64,000 nucleotides of DNA from Fonsecaea monophora (GCF_001642475.1 NW_019174017.1:1-64000), one strand, 5' to 3'; shown: positions 47,048-59,004, numbered from the stretch's first letter. Program-made: numbers and translations. The notes: generated by a model not told the origin, from the letters alone.

Positions 47048-47430
47048 ATGGAGCTTCTACAGCGCAGAGAAATTGTAAGAGATGGAGCTTTGATTAGCCA
47101 TCGCCAAAAACTCCTGTCCTCCCGCGATCAGCACCTCCTCATCCTATCTGGGCGCAAGGCTGATGTGCTCAGCAAGTTCCAGTCCGACAACCCAGATCGA
47201 GTCACAACGAGGGCGAGAGACATGGCTGACCTTGAATTCGTCCAAGGGATGCCGCGAGACATGCAGTTTAACGGCCGACTCGACGGGCTCATTCTGAACC
47301 ACGGTATCTCGTGCAAAGCGAACGCGGATCAAAGTCTTGGTGAAAGACGTCGAAAACTGCAGCAGGTGGACGTCTCGAGTTCGTGACCGAAACAGCAAGA
47401 ACAGCTCGTCGGACCGTGGTCTGAGCGTGC
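47048..47430 (+). pseudogene. Short-chain dehydrogenase (sepiapterin-reductase-like) fragment
   Basis: The + frame reads LLILSGRKADVLSKFQSDNP, DMADLEFVQGM and LDGLILNHG, the SDR sequence from beta-2 through the conserved NAG motif (here NHG), followed by SCKANADQSLGE and, after a frame change near 47380, FVTETARTARRTVV. The order and spacing fit the classical SDR Rossmann core; the TGxxxGIG glycine motif at the N-terminus and the catalytic Tyr-x3-Lys are not seen. ATG at 47048 is open but probably not the original start. Confidence 0.65.
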
Positions 47431-47707
47431 ATGGACGCTGCAAGAAGGACTTTTATCCAACCAGATTTTGCGTTACTCATCCCATCAGGTCGCCGGGGAA
47501 TGTTCCAGCGTTGTTGAATATGACTGATGTCAGCAGCATCCGCGCGACCAAGGCGGTGGCGACAACGATGATGTCCGGCGACGACCAGATCTCAGAAATG
47601 CTCCGATTTTCCTCGTCGATTCTGTTTCGGTTCCTCTCTGTCTCTCTCTGAAGATTCCCGAGTCCATGGTGACGGCGACATCGCTCCCTTCTCCTTCTCC
47701 TTCTCTT

Positions 47708-48178
47708 TCACGGTGTCTCCGCGTTCGCCTGAACAATCTGTTCCAGCTCGGCGACTCTTCTCAACAACGCCGCCTCCGTCTTCATAGCTGCGGCCTTATC
47801 CTCAAGAAGTTCCCCGATGCGGTCCACAAACGCAGCCTTCTCGCCGCGCAGGATCCGGGCGGTGTTGCGGAGGGCGTCAATTCTGTCGTCACGGCTACCA
47901 CCAACTTTGGATGAGCTCGCAGGCGCATTTGACCCAGACCATTGGCGGGAAAACCCCTCCACCGCGCTCTGAAAGGAGCCGTCTCGAACGGCGCGCAGGA
48001 TCGTCAGCAGCATCTTCCTTTGGTCGAATTTGGCCTCAGCATTGCAGATGAACCTGGTGGCAGGCCTTTTGCTTTTCTCGGCTCTACCATCCCGGCTGGC
48101 GTTCACCGCAAAATGGACTTTCAGCATTCGAGCGCCATCTTTCTCGTGTAATTGAGCTCCACCGTGGCGAACAGACAA
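47708..48178 (-). CDS. Unassigned protein with C-terminal coiled coil
   Basis: An uninterrupted 156-codon minus frame with balanced composition. The N-terminal half is basic (ASRDGRAEKSKRPATRFIC) followed by FDQRKMLLTILRAVRDGSF. The C-terminal 60 residues (RIDALRNTARILRGEKAAFV, LLRRVAELEQIVQAN) show heptad-like Leu/Ile/Val spacing typical of a coiled coil. No domain is named. The start at 48178 is the first ATG; a longer spliced form is possible. It is one of few frames in this half of the window without a break. Confidence 0.5.
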   Translation of the reverse strand: MSVRHGGAQLHEKDGARMLKVHFAVNASRDGRAEKSKRPATRFICNAEAKFDQRKMLLTILRAVRDGSFQSAVEGFSRQWSGSNAPASSSKVGGSRDDRIDALRNTARILRGEKAAFVDRIGELLEDKAAAMKTEAALLRRVAELEQIVQANAETP

Positions 48179-48429
48179 ACTATTTCTTCACCGAGGGTTA
48201 TTTCTGCGCCATAATGGTGGTGCAGGAATTGCCATCAACCGACCATCGCCTGGAAGTCCTATTCTTAACAAATTTGGCCCCTCAGAAAAACGACAAAGCG
48301 TGTTCCTTTTGAACTTCTGGGGCTTCTGAAATTGAGCGACTACAGCATCTCAAGTTCTCCTTCAGTAGTCGCTATGCAGGATGAAAGTGAGTTGACAGAC
48401 TTTACAAGTTTTCGGACGCAACATCGCTC

Positions 48430-48735
48430 AGCCTCAGTCAATGGGACATTTACAACTCCTCCTGACCACCAGCCGATGCTGCTGCAGGCGCACTGTCATG
48501 CCGTCCTCCTTGAGCATTGATGTCCACTCCGCGCTCGAGGGAGATCTACACCACCACCTCCTGATCACGAGCTGATGCCACACAGAGTGCATTACCATAT
48601 TGTCCTCCTTCGGCATTAAAATTTGCTTCATTCGCAAAGAGCATCACTACCACCTTCTCGTGAACACAGAATGATGCTACTTCGACCGCCTCGCTGCATA
48701 CCGCCGTTTGAAATGCTTTCTCACAACTTCCCACT
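48430..48735 (-). pseudogene. Ankyrin-repeat fragment of a STAND-type gene
   Basis: On the minus strand, EKVVVMLFANEANFNAEGGQ-YGNALCVASARDQEVVV, then (after a stop) RGVDINAQGG and AAASAGGQEE. These are about three repeats of the 'G.YGNAL.AASA.GHE.VV..LL..GADVNAQGG' ankyrin type found at the C-terminus of fungal NACHT-ankyrin proteins. The first repeat has Phe/Ala/Asn in place of the usual Leu-Asp-Lys-Gly-Ala. No other domain remains. Confidence 0.75.
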
Positions 48736-48739
48736 TTGG

Positions 48740-49494
48740 ACTACCAACATCGTCCGCTATCGACGAGCTGTTTTTGAATTCCAACTCACCTTGGATCCAG
48801 AGCGTATCTGCTTTCGATTATTATGCTCTCGAGCATGTTGAAACATAAACTTTGCTCCACAGAACCAAAAAATGCTAAACCGAAAGCGAGAGGTCCAAAG
48901 CTCTTCCCGATGAGCAAATGCCGCATACTGGACCTGAGAGGGAGAGGGACTATTTCATCTCACCTTGGGTGTGCTCTGGCCCGGAAGAAGGGTTTCCCAC
49001 CTCCGAAGCAGGGAACAAATGCCATGACCAGACCATTTGGTTTGAGTTTCACACGAAATTCCCGTCATTGTCATTGAGCCCAAGATAGATCAATGACAAA
49101 GAACGCCGGAAAGCGATCTGCTCGCTAAACTCAGCCTGGAGATTCACTATTTGGTCCGGAAACTACTATGGTCTTTGAGCTCTGAGAGCACAATTACATC
49201 TGATGATGTCTTTGGAGATGGCTGTAGCCACCACCAGTGTCGACCCTTAAGCGACATCGGAAGACGCTTGTCAGCTCGATATGAGAAGCAAGCAGGACAC
49301 TGATGCGCTCACTTGGAACTCAAATTCCACAGAAACCATGATCATGGTGACTTTAGCTATTCTCTCTTTGATGGATGCCCTTGCTGCTACCTAGAAATAT
49401 TCCGCGACATTACCTCTGGGCTCGGCAATGTTGTCCTCGAAACCAATGTGAATGATGCCGAGCCAGAGAAACGACCTGATCCTCGATTATCATA
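48740..49494. other. Stretch with no recognisable gene
   Basis: Contains the R8 copy at 49138-49180; otherwise short frames only. Confidence 0.3.
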
Positions 49495-49680
49495 AACAGA
49501 GCAGGAAGCCGAAGTGGAGCGCACGAGAGGAGCATGCTACTTAGAGGGGAGAAGCATCCTCCTACGTGGCCTTTAGTAAAAGGGGTTAAAAGGCCACTCG
49601 GGAAGACCCCGAGCCGGATAGGCCTAACCTACTTCAGGCCCTCGCACATCAGAGGAGGAAAGCATGCTCCTCGCACCCGA
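49495..49680. repeat. Dispersed repeat R6, copy 2
   Basis: Same ordered blocks as 41750-41925 (GAGCAGGAAGC, GGGGAGAAGCATCCTCCTAC, AAAAGGCC, ACCCCGAGCC, ATAGGCCTAA). Confidence 0.75.
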
Positions 49681-50690
49681 AAAGCATTTTTCTCTCATTC
49701 TTCTCTCATTTATCTCTCATCCTTCTCCCATCCTTCAAGTCTTGTCACTACTACACGCAAAGGGATACTTATTACTACAGAATCTATCTGTCGCCGAGTA
49801 CTGCCTCTCTCCAATAAGGCATTCCTGATACCGGTCTGAAGGATATCTCTGCAGTGGACTCGACATTTGTCCGACACATGAACCGTGCGTGTGCTGCACG
49901 ATGGCTATGATTGTAAGGGTTTGGAAAGAGTTCTGCAACTAGCTAGCCAACCTAGTAACAAGGAGGATAAATGTGAGGAGAGATGAAGAAGGTACGTCCT
50001 GTCCCCCTCTCCGTCTATCGTACGTTCCTCCGTAAGGGATACTCATTATCTTCCCCTTTCTCCCTTTTCCTTCCTCTTCCGTATATGCCCTACATTTCTC
50101 CTTACTCCTTGTCTCTCTTCCTTACCTTCCCTTACGTACGGTGTCTCAGTTACCAGGACCCTGTATCCCTTGCACCGTGCGCGTCTTGTCTAATCAGGAG
50201 GCGGCGTTAGTCCTGGCGTTAGTCCTGGCGCTGGTTCGCTAGAACCGAGTCTTCTCCTGGGTTCAACCTATCCTAATAATCTATTCCAGATTCCGAGTCT
50301 TGTTTTCGCTCGTAAGATGCCGGGTAATCGACTGGCATACGGGGGTTGTTCTAGCGTCGAGAGCTCAACTGGCGAGTCATGACATTCCAGCACACGCAAG
50401 TGGCTGCTGTCGAAGGCGAAGGCCCAACGGACAAGGGAATATTCCATGCTTAGGAAGTCAATTATTGGGAATATCGCACAACATCAACATCATCCTCAGG
50501 CAAAGTCGGCCACTCTGGTCCAGCCGCCATCACCGTCTTGCCTACGGAATTCGACGCCCTCGCCGGACGCCTTCGCCGAAGTAGCCAGCATCACTCCATT
50601 GTTTCATGGTATGGCTATCGAAGGGCCGCCCGTTTATTGCCCCACCATCCCTAGCATCCGGCCTTACTCTCTCCTCAACTGACCAATATC
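49681..50690. other. Pyrimidine-rich stretch with no recognisable gene
   Basis: CT-rich runs at 49690-49740 and 50040-50140, and a short duplication (GTTAGTCCTGGC twice, 50205-50235). Nothing coding is supported. Confidence 0.35.
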
Positions 50691-50694
50691 CAAT

Positions 50695-50800
50695 TGAGAC
50701 GATGAAGCGGCACGTCATTGTCGACCTGCCCAATGTCGAGGTTGAAGCTGAAGCATATCACACATGGCACATAGAAAAATGGCGGACATCTTTCCTTGGG
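50695..50800 (+). pseudogene. MATH-domain fragment of a USP7/Ubp15-like deubiquitinase
   Basis: The + frame reads VIVDLPNVEVEAEAYHTWHI then EKWRTSF, matching the start of the MATH (TRAF-like) domain of the HAUSP/Ubp15 family, where EDEAYHTW.IENWR is conserved. About 30 residues only; nothing of the peptidase follows. Confidence 0.65.
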
Positions 50801-50849
50801 GCGACACAAGCTAGAGATGGAGCCACTGGAAGACGCTCGCATCATTGAT

Positions 50850-52760
50850 ACTGAGTGTGCGTTGTGCTCGGACCCATCCACACCGCCAACCCTGAACGCT
50901 ACGGGGTTAAAGGGGGCGTCTCCCTCCTCCCTATGATGGCCTCCTCACCTTGACTCCAGCGTCCGATCAGCGGGTTGCGAAGCGTTGTTGGAATCCATGC
51001 TTGAGCTGAACGGGAGAGATGAACGGAGGAGATGATTCTGAGTGACTGAAGGAAGGTATTTGAGTGATTTGGGTATGCGTCTCTGCGTGTGTTTGCGTGT
51101 TTGTGTGTGCGAATTTTGTCTTGAACTAACCAGAGGAAAAAGTCTCAGATCGCTTCGTTTGCTTTAACATGTTATGGCGACCTTCTTCACATGAACGTTC
51201 ATTCACCGACGATTTGGAAGTTTTTGTCTACTGCACTCGGCATCGCGTCAATCACTGGTCTACTATTTATCAAGCATCACGAGATCAATCAAGAACTCAC
51301 CAGATCGTACCCGGTTACGGACCATGCTCGGATCAGTTGGGGCTCAAGTAGAGCATCGGCCAGCTGGAATAGTATGAACACAAAAGTTTCTGCGGCGGAG
51401 GGCGGTGTCAAGCAGATTCGAGGAGGAAATTCTGATGACGGCTGAGGGCAACAAGAAACGGGTGTGATTGGCATTTGATTGTACTCCAAGTGACTCTCCT
51501 CAACACAAGAATAGAAGTACGAAAGGTTATGCAAATCATACAATTCTACGGTGTACCTTCGACCTCGCAGTATCAGGAGCACCCTTTTGTACGCAGGTAG
51601 TGAGTCATCGATCTCCAGAGAGTGATGATTCACATCGGCCGTGCCACTTGTGCAAGCACTCTCACCTCCCTCTCTGTCATGCCTCCAACTAACGCCGAGC
51701 ACCACGGCGCCGAGGATGCGAAGCTCCCAAAAACATGGAGTAAGAGTACGAGGTACACGGCTGCACTCCCCATCAACGGACAAGGCTTGACCCATGTTCC
51801 TGTCGATCCGACCGAACCTCACAGAAGTCGGCAATCCACCTCAAATTGACAGCTCAACCCTTCCAATCTCACACACGAACCCGGCGGTGCAGGGGAGCGC
51901 AGGGGCGGCCCCTCGATAGACCGACCCAATATCCCTCCTCTCCTCTCGCACCATCTTCGTGACCGGAGCGACGGCCGGGTTCTGGTTCGGCTTCGGGCGA
52001 GATGAAGTGGCGAATCCTACCCTCCTCTTCTTTGACGAGTAACAAGCACAGACGAAGAAAAAAGAAAAGAAATTGACACCTAGAAAAGCCCAAAGAAAAG
52101 GGATTGAGTATTTTCAGAGCAAGGAATGGGTGGGATTGAAACAAAGGACAGAAAAGGATATCAGCTCAGACAAAGAGGGGATCGGCGAAGCAGGACCAGA
52201 ACAGAGAGACGGGACAGGACAGGACAGGACAGGACAGACTGTACGGGTGGATGGATCGAGTAAAGTATATCATTGATTCATTCATTATCCCACAAAGCAC
52301 AGCGAGTTGAATGGAATGGGAGATGGGACATTGGGCACGCATGTAACATACATACCATACCATACGACACTACACTACACTAGACCTAGGTCGGTAACTA
52401 TCCTTGGTTACAGACAGCATCACCTTCTTATCTACATAGGTACCTAGGTAGGTAGGTAGTCAACCAGTTATAAGTCATGGGAGTATGTAGATGAATTGGT
52501 CACAATGCGTGGTCACGTACAGAGACTCAAAGTCTCAAGGACTTTTGAGTAGAGGTACTATCGCTACTTTTCCGTTCATCCCCTGCTGACAGGCAGGCCT
52601 GGTATGCCTCCCTAGCCAACGATATGGCAATACCCTATAAACCGCGGCATGTGCGAGAATAACCCGTACGTCCCCGAATGCTCATGGAGCTGCGATCTGA
52701 CTTGAAATGAGTTCTGCCTGCGACTCCTGGCAATGCGCAGTGCCTGAAATGTTACTGAGG
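50850..52760. other. Stretch with no recognisable gene; simple repeats
   Basis: Includes (GGACA)n at 52210-52236, ACTACACTACACTA-type sequence at 52370-52385 and (TAGG)n at 52437-52462. The minus frame 51289-51834 (182 codons) has no family feature. Confidence 0.35.
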
Positions 52761-52766
52761 AGTTGA

Positions 52767-53510
52767 ATGCAAGTTCGAGGCGATATGCACCCCCTACATC
52801 TTCCACCGCCCACAGACGAAGGTACCACCGTCTCGGACTCTGAGCCGCAGCCTTTTGGGCATGAAAAATTGAAGAGATGGTACCTCAAACATTCTGATGG
52901 CATCTTGCCAATACAAACCGCAGCGGCTGCCGGTTGTGTTCTATGTACCTCAGTGTACGATGCCTTCAGAGGTGAAAATGCAGTTGCAGCATGAGAGGTT
53001 AGCGACCTTCCAACCATCCTAGCACCCGGTGCGAAGATCGAAGATGAACGGAACGACCCTCCTCGGTTTTCGTCCTACTCGTAACCTGAATAGAGGTCAT
53101 TCTTTTCGTGCCCTCAAGACGGATTGCTGAAGCCCTGCGAACTCGACATTGGTATCGACAAAGGTGCGTCATGACTCGCAGAGGCCGTTGTGTTTCTGCT
53201 AACAGGCCAACCACAGAGTCATTCTCCGAACCTACAGAACGTCCATTGGAACCCCTCAACAAGATACATGATGGTCCAAAAGATGTTGGCTGTATGGCGC
53301 TTGCTCGGAAGTGGCTTTCAGCTTGCCTGCAGAGAACTGGGAATCCAGCATTTGTGGGTGGATGTGATCTGCATTTTTCAAGATCTGGAACAATCGTCTC
53401 AGATGTGTTACCTCTACGGACAAGTCACAACTCCTGTCGTTGGTGTGGACAAGAATGATGCCTCTCAGCACTTTCCGAGTCGGCGAGATACCCGTTCAGC
53501 TCTTAAATGA
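52767..53510 (+). pseudogene. Second HET-domain protein, broken
   Basis: An upstream piece, DGILPIQTAAAAGCVLCTSV (about 52895-52955), fits the region before the HET domain that often has a C-x2-C after a hydrophobic helix. At 53330-53400 the frame reads ACRELGIQHLWVDVICIFQD followed by QMCYLYG, the central HET motif ('ELGI.YLW.D.LCI.QD....M..IY'). Frames shift between the two pieces and a TGA lies in the frame at about 53168. The conserved 'SHCWG' motif is not visible. Downstream of 53510 any remainder is unreadable. Confidence 0.7.
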
Positions 53511-56500
53511 TGGCGGAGGGGAGATTTCTCGAGGTAACTCTGTGTATACGGGCGGCTCACCGCTGCCCACGTACGGCCTTGCTTTCCGCGGGCCAGTCGA
53601 GGTTTGTGAGGATCGCAATGGTGGTACAAGTCAAGATTGCTGCAAGTGTCACATGGAGCCGTCCTTCCGAGAGGTTTGCCATGGAGTGACACGGAGTTGT
53701 GGCGGAAGAGTAAAAGGACTGATCTTTCAGATACTGCAAGATAGGGAGTGGTGATACTTTTTTCGAAGCGGAGGATTTGTATAGTTCGGGGCTGGGTCAA
53801 CTCCAGAACATCGGTGGCGAATGGATTGGGCAGATTTGACAGTGCAGGCGAGGAGAATGCGCGTGTGTCAAAGTTTACGATGAACTTGGAGTTTCTCCTT
53901 GAACCTCGTCGTGGACAGAGATAATCTTCCAAGAGCGCGAACAACGCGCTCGCAGGACAGTAAAGCACAAGAGGTGCCTTGACACCCGATGGTGGCCAGG
54001 TCGACCGGTGAGAAAGCACCACCGGCAGATTGGAAGGCTGAGTCCTCAGTCGTGGGGATGTAAATTCCTGATGATTGGTCCCTACCCTCCCCCAATTCCT
54101 CGTCGCGAGAAGGCCAAGGTAGAGTGACACACTGGACATCATAGCCCGATGTTAAGGACAAGTGGCACGCATCATCATTGGGGCTTCCCGGGCGGTGGTT
54201 TCTCGCTCCACACAGGTTCGGGGGGTATGACTGGCTTCCTCACGGGCCTCTACCCTCCTATGGTTTTCCCTGGATGCATCGCAATTCGACGCGCCCCACC
54301 CTGGCCCCCCGCTTCGTCGAGCTATCCGTCATTGTGGTTTCAGTTGCTACCCCTTACCCTCTTTCTTTTCTTCAAATTTCGGGTGTTCCAGCTCCAGTCG
54401 CTTTCACTCAGTTTCTTTCTTCTGAGGATTTCCGTGGTCTAGCTCTGCTCGAATTCGCTTCACCTCTTCCTTTTTTCTAGCCCCCGATGTTGCTCCCTCT
54501 GCTTCAGTTTTACCTTTCTCTTCTCCTCTACAGCTTTCTGCTCTGCAGCTTTCTACTCTACCTCCAGTCGCTTCCGCTTCGCCAGATTCTGCCTGCGGGC
54601 GAACTATGGCTCTCTCTCTCTCTGATAACACTTTCCCTTGCTCTTCTCTTCGGGTGGATCTAACTCCAGCTTTACTCCTGGTCGCGTTCCCTCGCCATCG
54701 TTAGTAACTCCTTCGTCGTCTGTTGGATCTCCTGCTCAATAAATTTCTCATGCTAATTATTTTTAGCTCCACGGGTTGCGGCATATCGTCTTCCTTTCCC
54801 TAGGCTTCAACTAGCACCATCGCTCCGTCGTCTGTGGCTGCTTCCCTTATCTTGCATGTATTACTCGGCGACTGCTTTGCTGGCGCCCACTTCCGCACCG
54901 CTCCGACCGCACTTCGAATTTCCACAGCCGCACATTCAGAAGCTCCAAGTCCCTTCACTACGATGGTCCTGAAGTGCGTACCACGCTCTGGACTCATCGA
55001 CCGGCCGGGTTCGATATCGAAAATCTTATTCCTGCAATAATACAGGAAGAACATACTCTATACGCGCCGTGCCGCCACCGCCACCGACAGCTCCTTTCAG
55101 ACTCAGTTCTTCGAGATCTCGGTAGTTGGACTGTTTTCTCTTGCTGTGGATGTTCGGAGGCGGTTTTGTGACAATGATAGCTTGACGGCCACTCTGGCAA
55201 GAGTACTCCACATATCGATCGGAAAAGACCTTCATACATTTGGACCACTCTTTGGAAGATTTGACCCAAAGCTAAAGTCATTGTCGGCAGGCCATGTCGT
55301 TCTGCCCAGCATCGAGCGAGCTCGGGGGGGTACGTCTGTCCAAAAGACCAGACAAGAAACTTCGCTCAAAGCGGTCTTGAATTTATTGTCGGTTCGACTT
55401 CAGTCATCACGGCCATAGTATTTATTGTGCAGGATTACAGGTTTTGATGGCAAATCTGGTGGCCATGAGGATGGAGAGACCACGAAGTTACATTTTCTGG
55501 GTTCGTCTTCAGAAGTGTGGAAAAGGCAATGGATTCGTCTATGACCGATAGTATAAGCAGGTTTATAATGCATGGTTTTCGTGCAGCTGCTTGTTCCCTA
55601 TTGTTCGAGGGGATGTGAACTCGCTTCTCCTGGCGCAGTTGATGCCGCCTTGGTCCTTCAAGGACCTTTTCGAGACAGGAATTCTCTCTATGACCGTCAG
55701 ACTATCATCTACCAGTCAATCGCACCTCTGCCGAACAATACCTCCAGCGTGGCTCCATCGAGATTGACGATACGGTGATGACAGCATTGGCACGATGATC
55801 CCACGAACTGTTCAAAGTCCGTGTTCTTGACATAAAACCGTCATGTTTGAGGCCTGATCCAGCGGTTCTGTCAAGATGCCTTCCAGGAAGAAGACCACCC
55901 AGACGTTGCCTTGCCTTGCCTTGCCTCGCCTGACCGAAGCGTGCAGCCCGAGACACCATATATCTCCCCCTCGTGTGTCCCTATCGAAGAGGTACTTGGA
56001 TTGCAAGGCACAATCTGGACCCTGCGACTGCGTCTGAACCTCGACTGCACTGTCGTGCAACGGGCTAAAGAACACAACAAATTTGCATCCACCCGCTGCA
56101 GCATCCCGCCACCATAGCGACGAGTCTTCTAGAGAATTTGCTGGAGAAAAGCACAAGCACCCGTGAAATGGAGTGGAGAATCCAATACTACTGCTTTCCC
56201 GGCGAAGCTACAAGTACAGTTCACGCTCGACGTTGAACTTGGGTGCAGGTCTGATCCCTCTACAATCGATGTGATCAAGTATGCGATCCATCAAGCTGAG
56301 CAAAGAGTATGCCCCCCAAAGCACTCAGCTCAACGTCAGAAAAAGTGCTTGATGGATCATGTTCTACATTGATTGCAGCATTATGCCACAACTGGCTGGT
56401 CCATGTACAAAGTCATATTCAATTCAGAAAGATTGCAAAGACTAATTACTGTTCATACTTCGCAAGCTACGTCTTCCCGCTTTGGATTTGTTTGCGCCGT

Positions 56501-56986
56501 TTCCTACTTTCGCTTTCAGCAGGAAATGTGACCACATATTCCCTTTTTACGATAGTGTGGACAGTCTCATCTTCCGACAAAGGGAACTTGACCAAACCAA
56601 TCCATTCGGTTTTGCACCCCAAGCACTACCAGGGGCTGGAAAGCTACATGGTGTAGGTGTTTCATACTGACCACCTCTTGTTGAGCCTGCCCTGGTGAAC
56701 TTGGACATGGCAGAGTGGTTCGAAAGGTAGAGTCGGTGGCGGAATGGCCTCAACAGAAGGCGGCATCAGTGAACAGAACAGGGATAACACGACTAGCCAG
56801 CACAAGTAGAACCGACTACTGCGATGTTCGTGTAGACCGCGGCTGGGCCGTATCGCGCATACGAGTTGGCAGACGCGAGCAGATACGGGTTCGGGGGCTT
56901 GGTCGGGGTCGCGCACAGACACAACTGCATAGGGTGCAGCAGAGACAATTATGTACCGAGTACCTGAATTTATCTCATGCTCACAC
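53511..56986. other. Stretch with no recognisable gene family
   Basis: A 225-codon minus frame (53465-54142) overlaps the HET remnant on the other strand and has no motif. 54480-54660 is pyrimidine-rich with TCTCTC runs. A (CCTTG)n tract lies at 55908-55930. The minus strand at 55026-55235 has a protein-like piece (YRDLEELSLKG) of unknown family. Confidence 0.3.
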
Positions 56987-57792
56987 TCAAGCCTTGTGAG
57001 ATGGGGAGCCAAGTTCTTTCAACCAAGCATTCAACTGTCTGCGCTGCCTTGCACTGATGGGCGTCAATGAACCGCTTCTGGCTCTCTTCTGGGACTCCGC
57101 CTTCGCCCTGCGTTTGTTGTCTCTGGCCACCTTCTCGTCATACGTGTCCTTCTTTGCCTCGTACGCTTTTAGACGCTTTTCAGACTGTCGGAGTCGGTGG
57201 ATATTAGACTTGACGGTGACCATGGCTATAGTGCTTTTATCGTCGATGTTGTCTTCATCGGTCGTGTCGTCTTCGTCATATGGATCAGTCATGCTATCCT
57301 CTTCCTCCTCTTCATCTTCAATTGCTTTAGATAGTCCTCCTCTTCTTCTCCAGTATCACTCCTATAGTCGTCAGAATCAGGGGAGATGTTGACGGTATCC
57401 TACTTCGGAGACTTGGGAGACTTGGAGGTAGACTTCAGGGTAGGTTTGAGAGCTGTAGTCCTGTTAGTTATCGTCACTGTTCTGAGGGGAAGGTTGTGAT
57501 CCGCAGTTAGAGTGGAATAGGACTCACCGGGTGTGGAAGGCTTCGAGGAGGAAGACCTTGCTGGAGTAGTCGGTCCAGAGGATAGTTTGACGCGGGTTTT
57601 GCATCAAAAAGAACTGCGACTGCGATAGCTAGTTACCGACTTGCGTATAGATATCACGTCAGCTTTGACATAATTAGTGAGGAGGGGGCGGGGAGCTCGT
57701 GTCCTTACACCACGTGTGATCTTGCGAGTATCACCACTACTGCCACCACTACCAAGTTTGGCTTTTCCTATGGCGGATGGGGGGATTGACAC
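56987..57792 (-). CDS. Unassigned Ser/Lys-rich protein with acidic and basic C-terminal segments, multi-exon or frameshifted
   Basis: The last segment (56987-57292) is a clean frame: acidic (MTDPYDEDDTTDEDNIDDKS), then a Lys/Arg-rich helix (RLRQSEKRLKAYEAKKDTYD, NKRRAKAESQKRARSGSLTP) and RQRRQLNAWLKELGSP. Upstream on the same strand are TVNISPDSDDYRSDTGEEEE (one base out of frame), KPTLKSTSKSPKSPK, a possible 45-base intron with GTGAGT donor and CTCTAAC branch site (about 57480-57525), KTRVKLSSGPTTPARSSSSK and an N-terminal MSIPPSAIGKAKLGSGG (57792). A nuclear protein is plausible from composition; no family recognised. It abuts the foreign-looking coding region to its right. Confidence 0.45.
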
Positions 57793-57829
57793 TATCCAAA
57801 GAAAGGGAAGATGAAGAGGATGAAGATAG

Positions 57830-58159
57830 GGCTGCCGCTGTACTGGTAAATCCTGGATACCTGAGGTTGCCCTTGAACACTGTCGGGATCGCGTTGGACA
57901 TCGTGGTGACGTTGACGTGGCTATATATCGGCCCGTAGACGTAGATCTCGGGCTCGACGTCCTTCATCGTCGACAGGTTCGTGCCGTGACCGACGATCGC
58001 GACCTGCACGCACATCGAGTACATCTCTTTGCTCGCGGACTTGTTCATGTCCGTCTCCGCGCTGTCGTTCGAGCCCGTGACCACGCCCCCGTCCGCGTCG
58101 TGGTGCCTGGCGGCGCTCAGCGTGATTCTTGATACTGTATACAATGATACTGCATACAA
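57830..58159 (-). pseudogene. Foreign-looking coding remnant, segment 1 (possibly virus-derived)
   Basis: The minus frame is open for about 110 codons with GTG/ATG/AAC/ATC/TAC-rich codon use: ITLSAARHHDADGGVVTGSN, SKEMYSMCVQVAIVGHG, TMKDVEPEIYVYGP and NVTTMSNAIPTVFKG. It then runs into Ser-rich fungal-type sequence below 57830. I do not recognise the family. Composition (high Met, Val, Asn, Tyr; few Lys runs) differs from neighbouring fungal frames and matches the other segments to the right, so they probably come from one source. Confidence 0.4.
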
Positions 58160-58569
58160 TGCTAGTATGAATCAGATTGGATTTGTATCAGGACGATACT
58201 CTTGGCACTTCCGTACGCGGAGACCTAGCCAGGTGCACAACAAAAGCGAAAACCTTTCGCCTCTAAAATCCTTTCCTTCTACTACCCACCACCGCCATCA
58301 CCGCTACCACCGCCGTTACCACCATCACTAATCGTACGTACCCAGTCCTCGATCATAAGACACTTACTAACTACTATGGTGTGCCACAGTACGATCCGAC
58401 CCTCTCCCCCTACAACAGCGAACGATATTGACACAAGAGTAGGATTGAAACAAGAGTAGGATTGACACAAGCAAGAGTAGGAACACGATCGATTAGCTGT
58501 GGTCCGCTGGGATCCTAGGCCGCTGCCGCCCTCATTACTGCCAATCTGGCTTTACAGCGAGGACCGGTG
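58160..58569. repeat. Simple repeats between foreign-looking segments
   Basis: (CACCACCGCCATCACCGC)-like sequence at 58283-58330 and three copies of CAAGAGTAGGATTGA-type 16-base units at 58432-58482. No gene seen. Confidence 0.6.
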
Positions 58570-58999
58570 AGGAACGGTATTGAAATCCACGCTGGCGGCG
58601 CTCCTCATAGCCAAAAGCCTCTCTTTTGTGGTCGAGGCCTCGCGTGCATACAGTGGCAACTACGGCACGATCGGACCGTTCATGACCACGTTGGCGGTGA
58701 AGTACCTGATCCTGTGCGAGCGCATGAACTCGGTCTGTGGGTGTACTTTCTGCGGTCCGTTTTCGAGCCATGTGCGGGACGATCGTCATCTTCTACTCTG
58801 GGTTCTTGATCGCGTGCAGCAACCTGAAGGTGACCGTGTCGACCCGTGATGATCAATTTGGTCACCCCCACGCAGACGATCATGTTCGACACGGTATACA
58901 TGCGCAGGCGGTATATGTTGTCGGTGTACATGATGGAGTTCCTGTACCTCTACCAGATCGTGCACATCTCCACGTTCATGTCTGTGCAGTCGCTCTCGA
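58570..58999 (-). pseudogene. Foreign-looking coding remnant, segment 2
   Basis: Minus-strand pieces: ESDCTDMNVEMCTIW, TAG (58950-58952), RYRNSIMYTDNIYRLRMYTV, VCVGVTKLIITG; then, in another frame, HPQTEFMRSHRIRYFTANVV, MNGPIVP, TAG (58660-58662), LPLYAREASTTKERLLAMRS. The style matches segments 1, 3 and 4. Both internal stops are TAG. The segment ends at 58999, where repeat R4 begins. Confidence 0.4.
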
Positions 59000-59004
59000 T
59001 GAGC

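Noticed and set aside
53465..54142. 225-codon minus-strand open frame
   Set aside because: No motif, Arg/Ser/Pro-rich composition, and partly antisense to the HET relic; kept only as a remark.
12555..56365. Shared 15-base string AAGTGCTTGATGGAT at 12566 and 56343
   Set aside because: The match does not extend beyond 15 bases on either side and could be chance in a 64 kb window.
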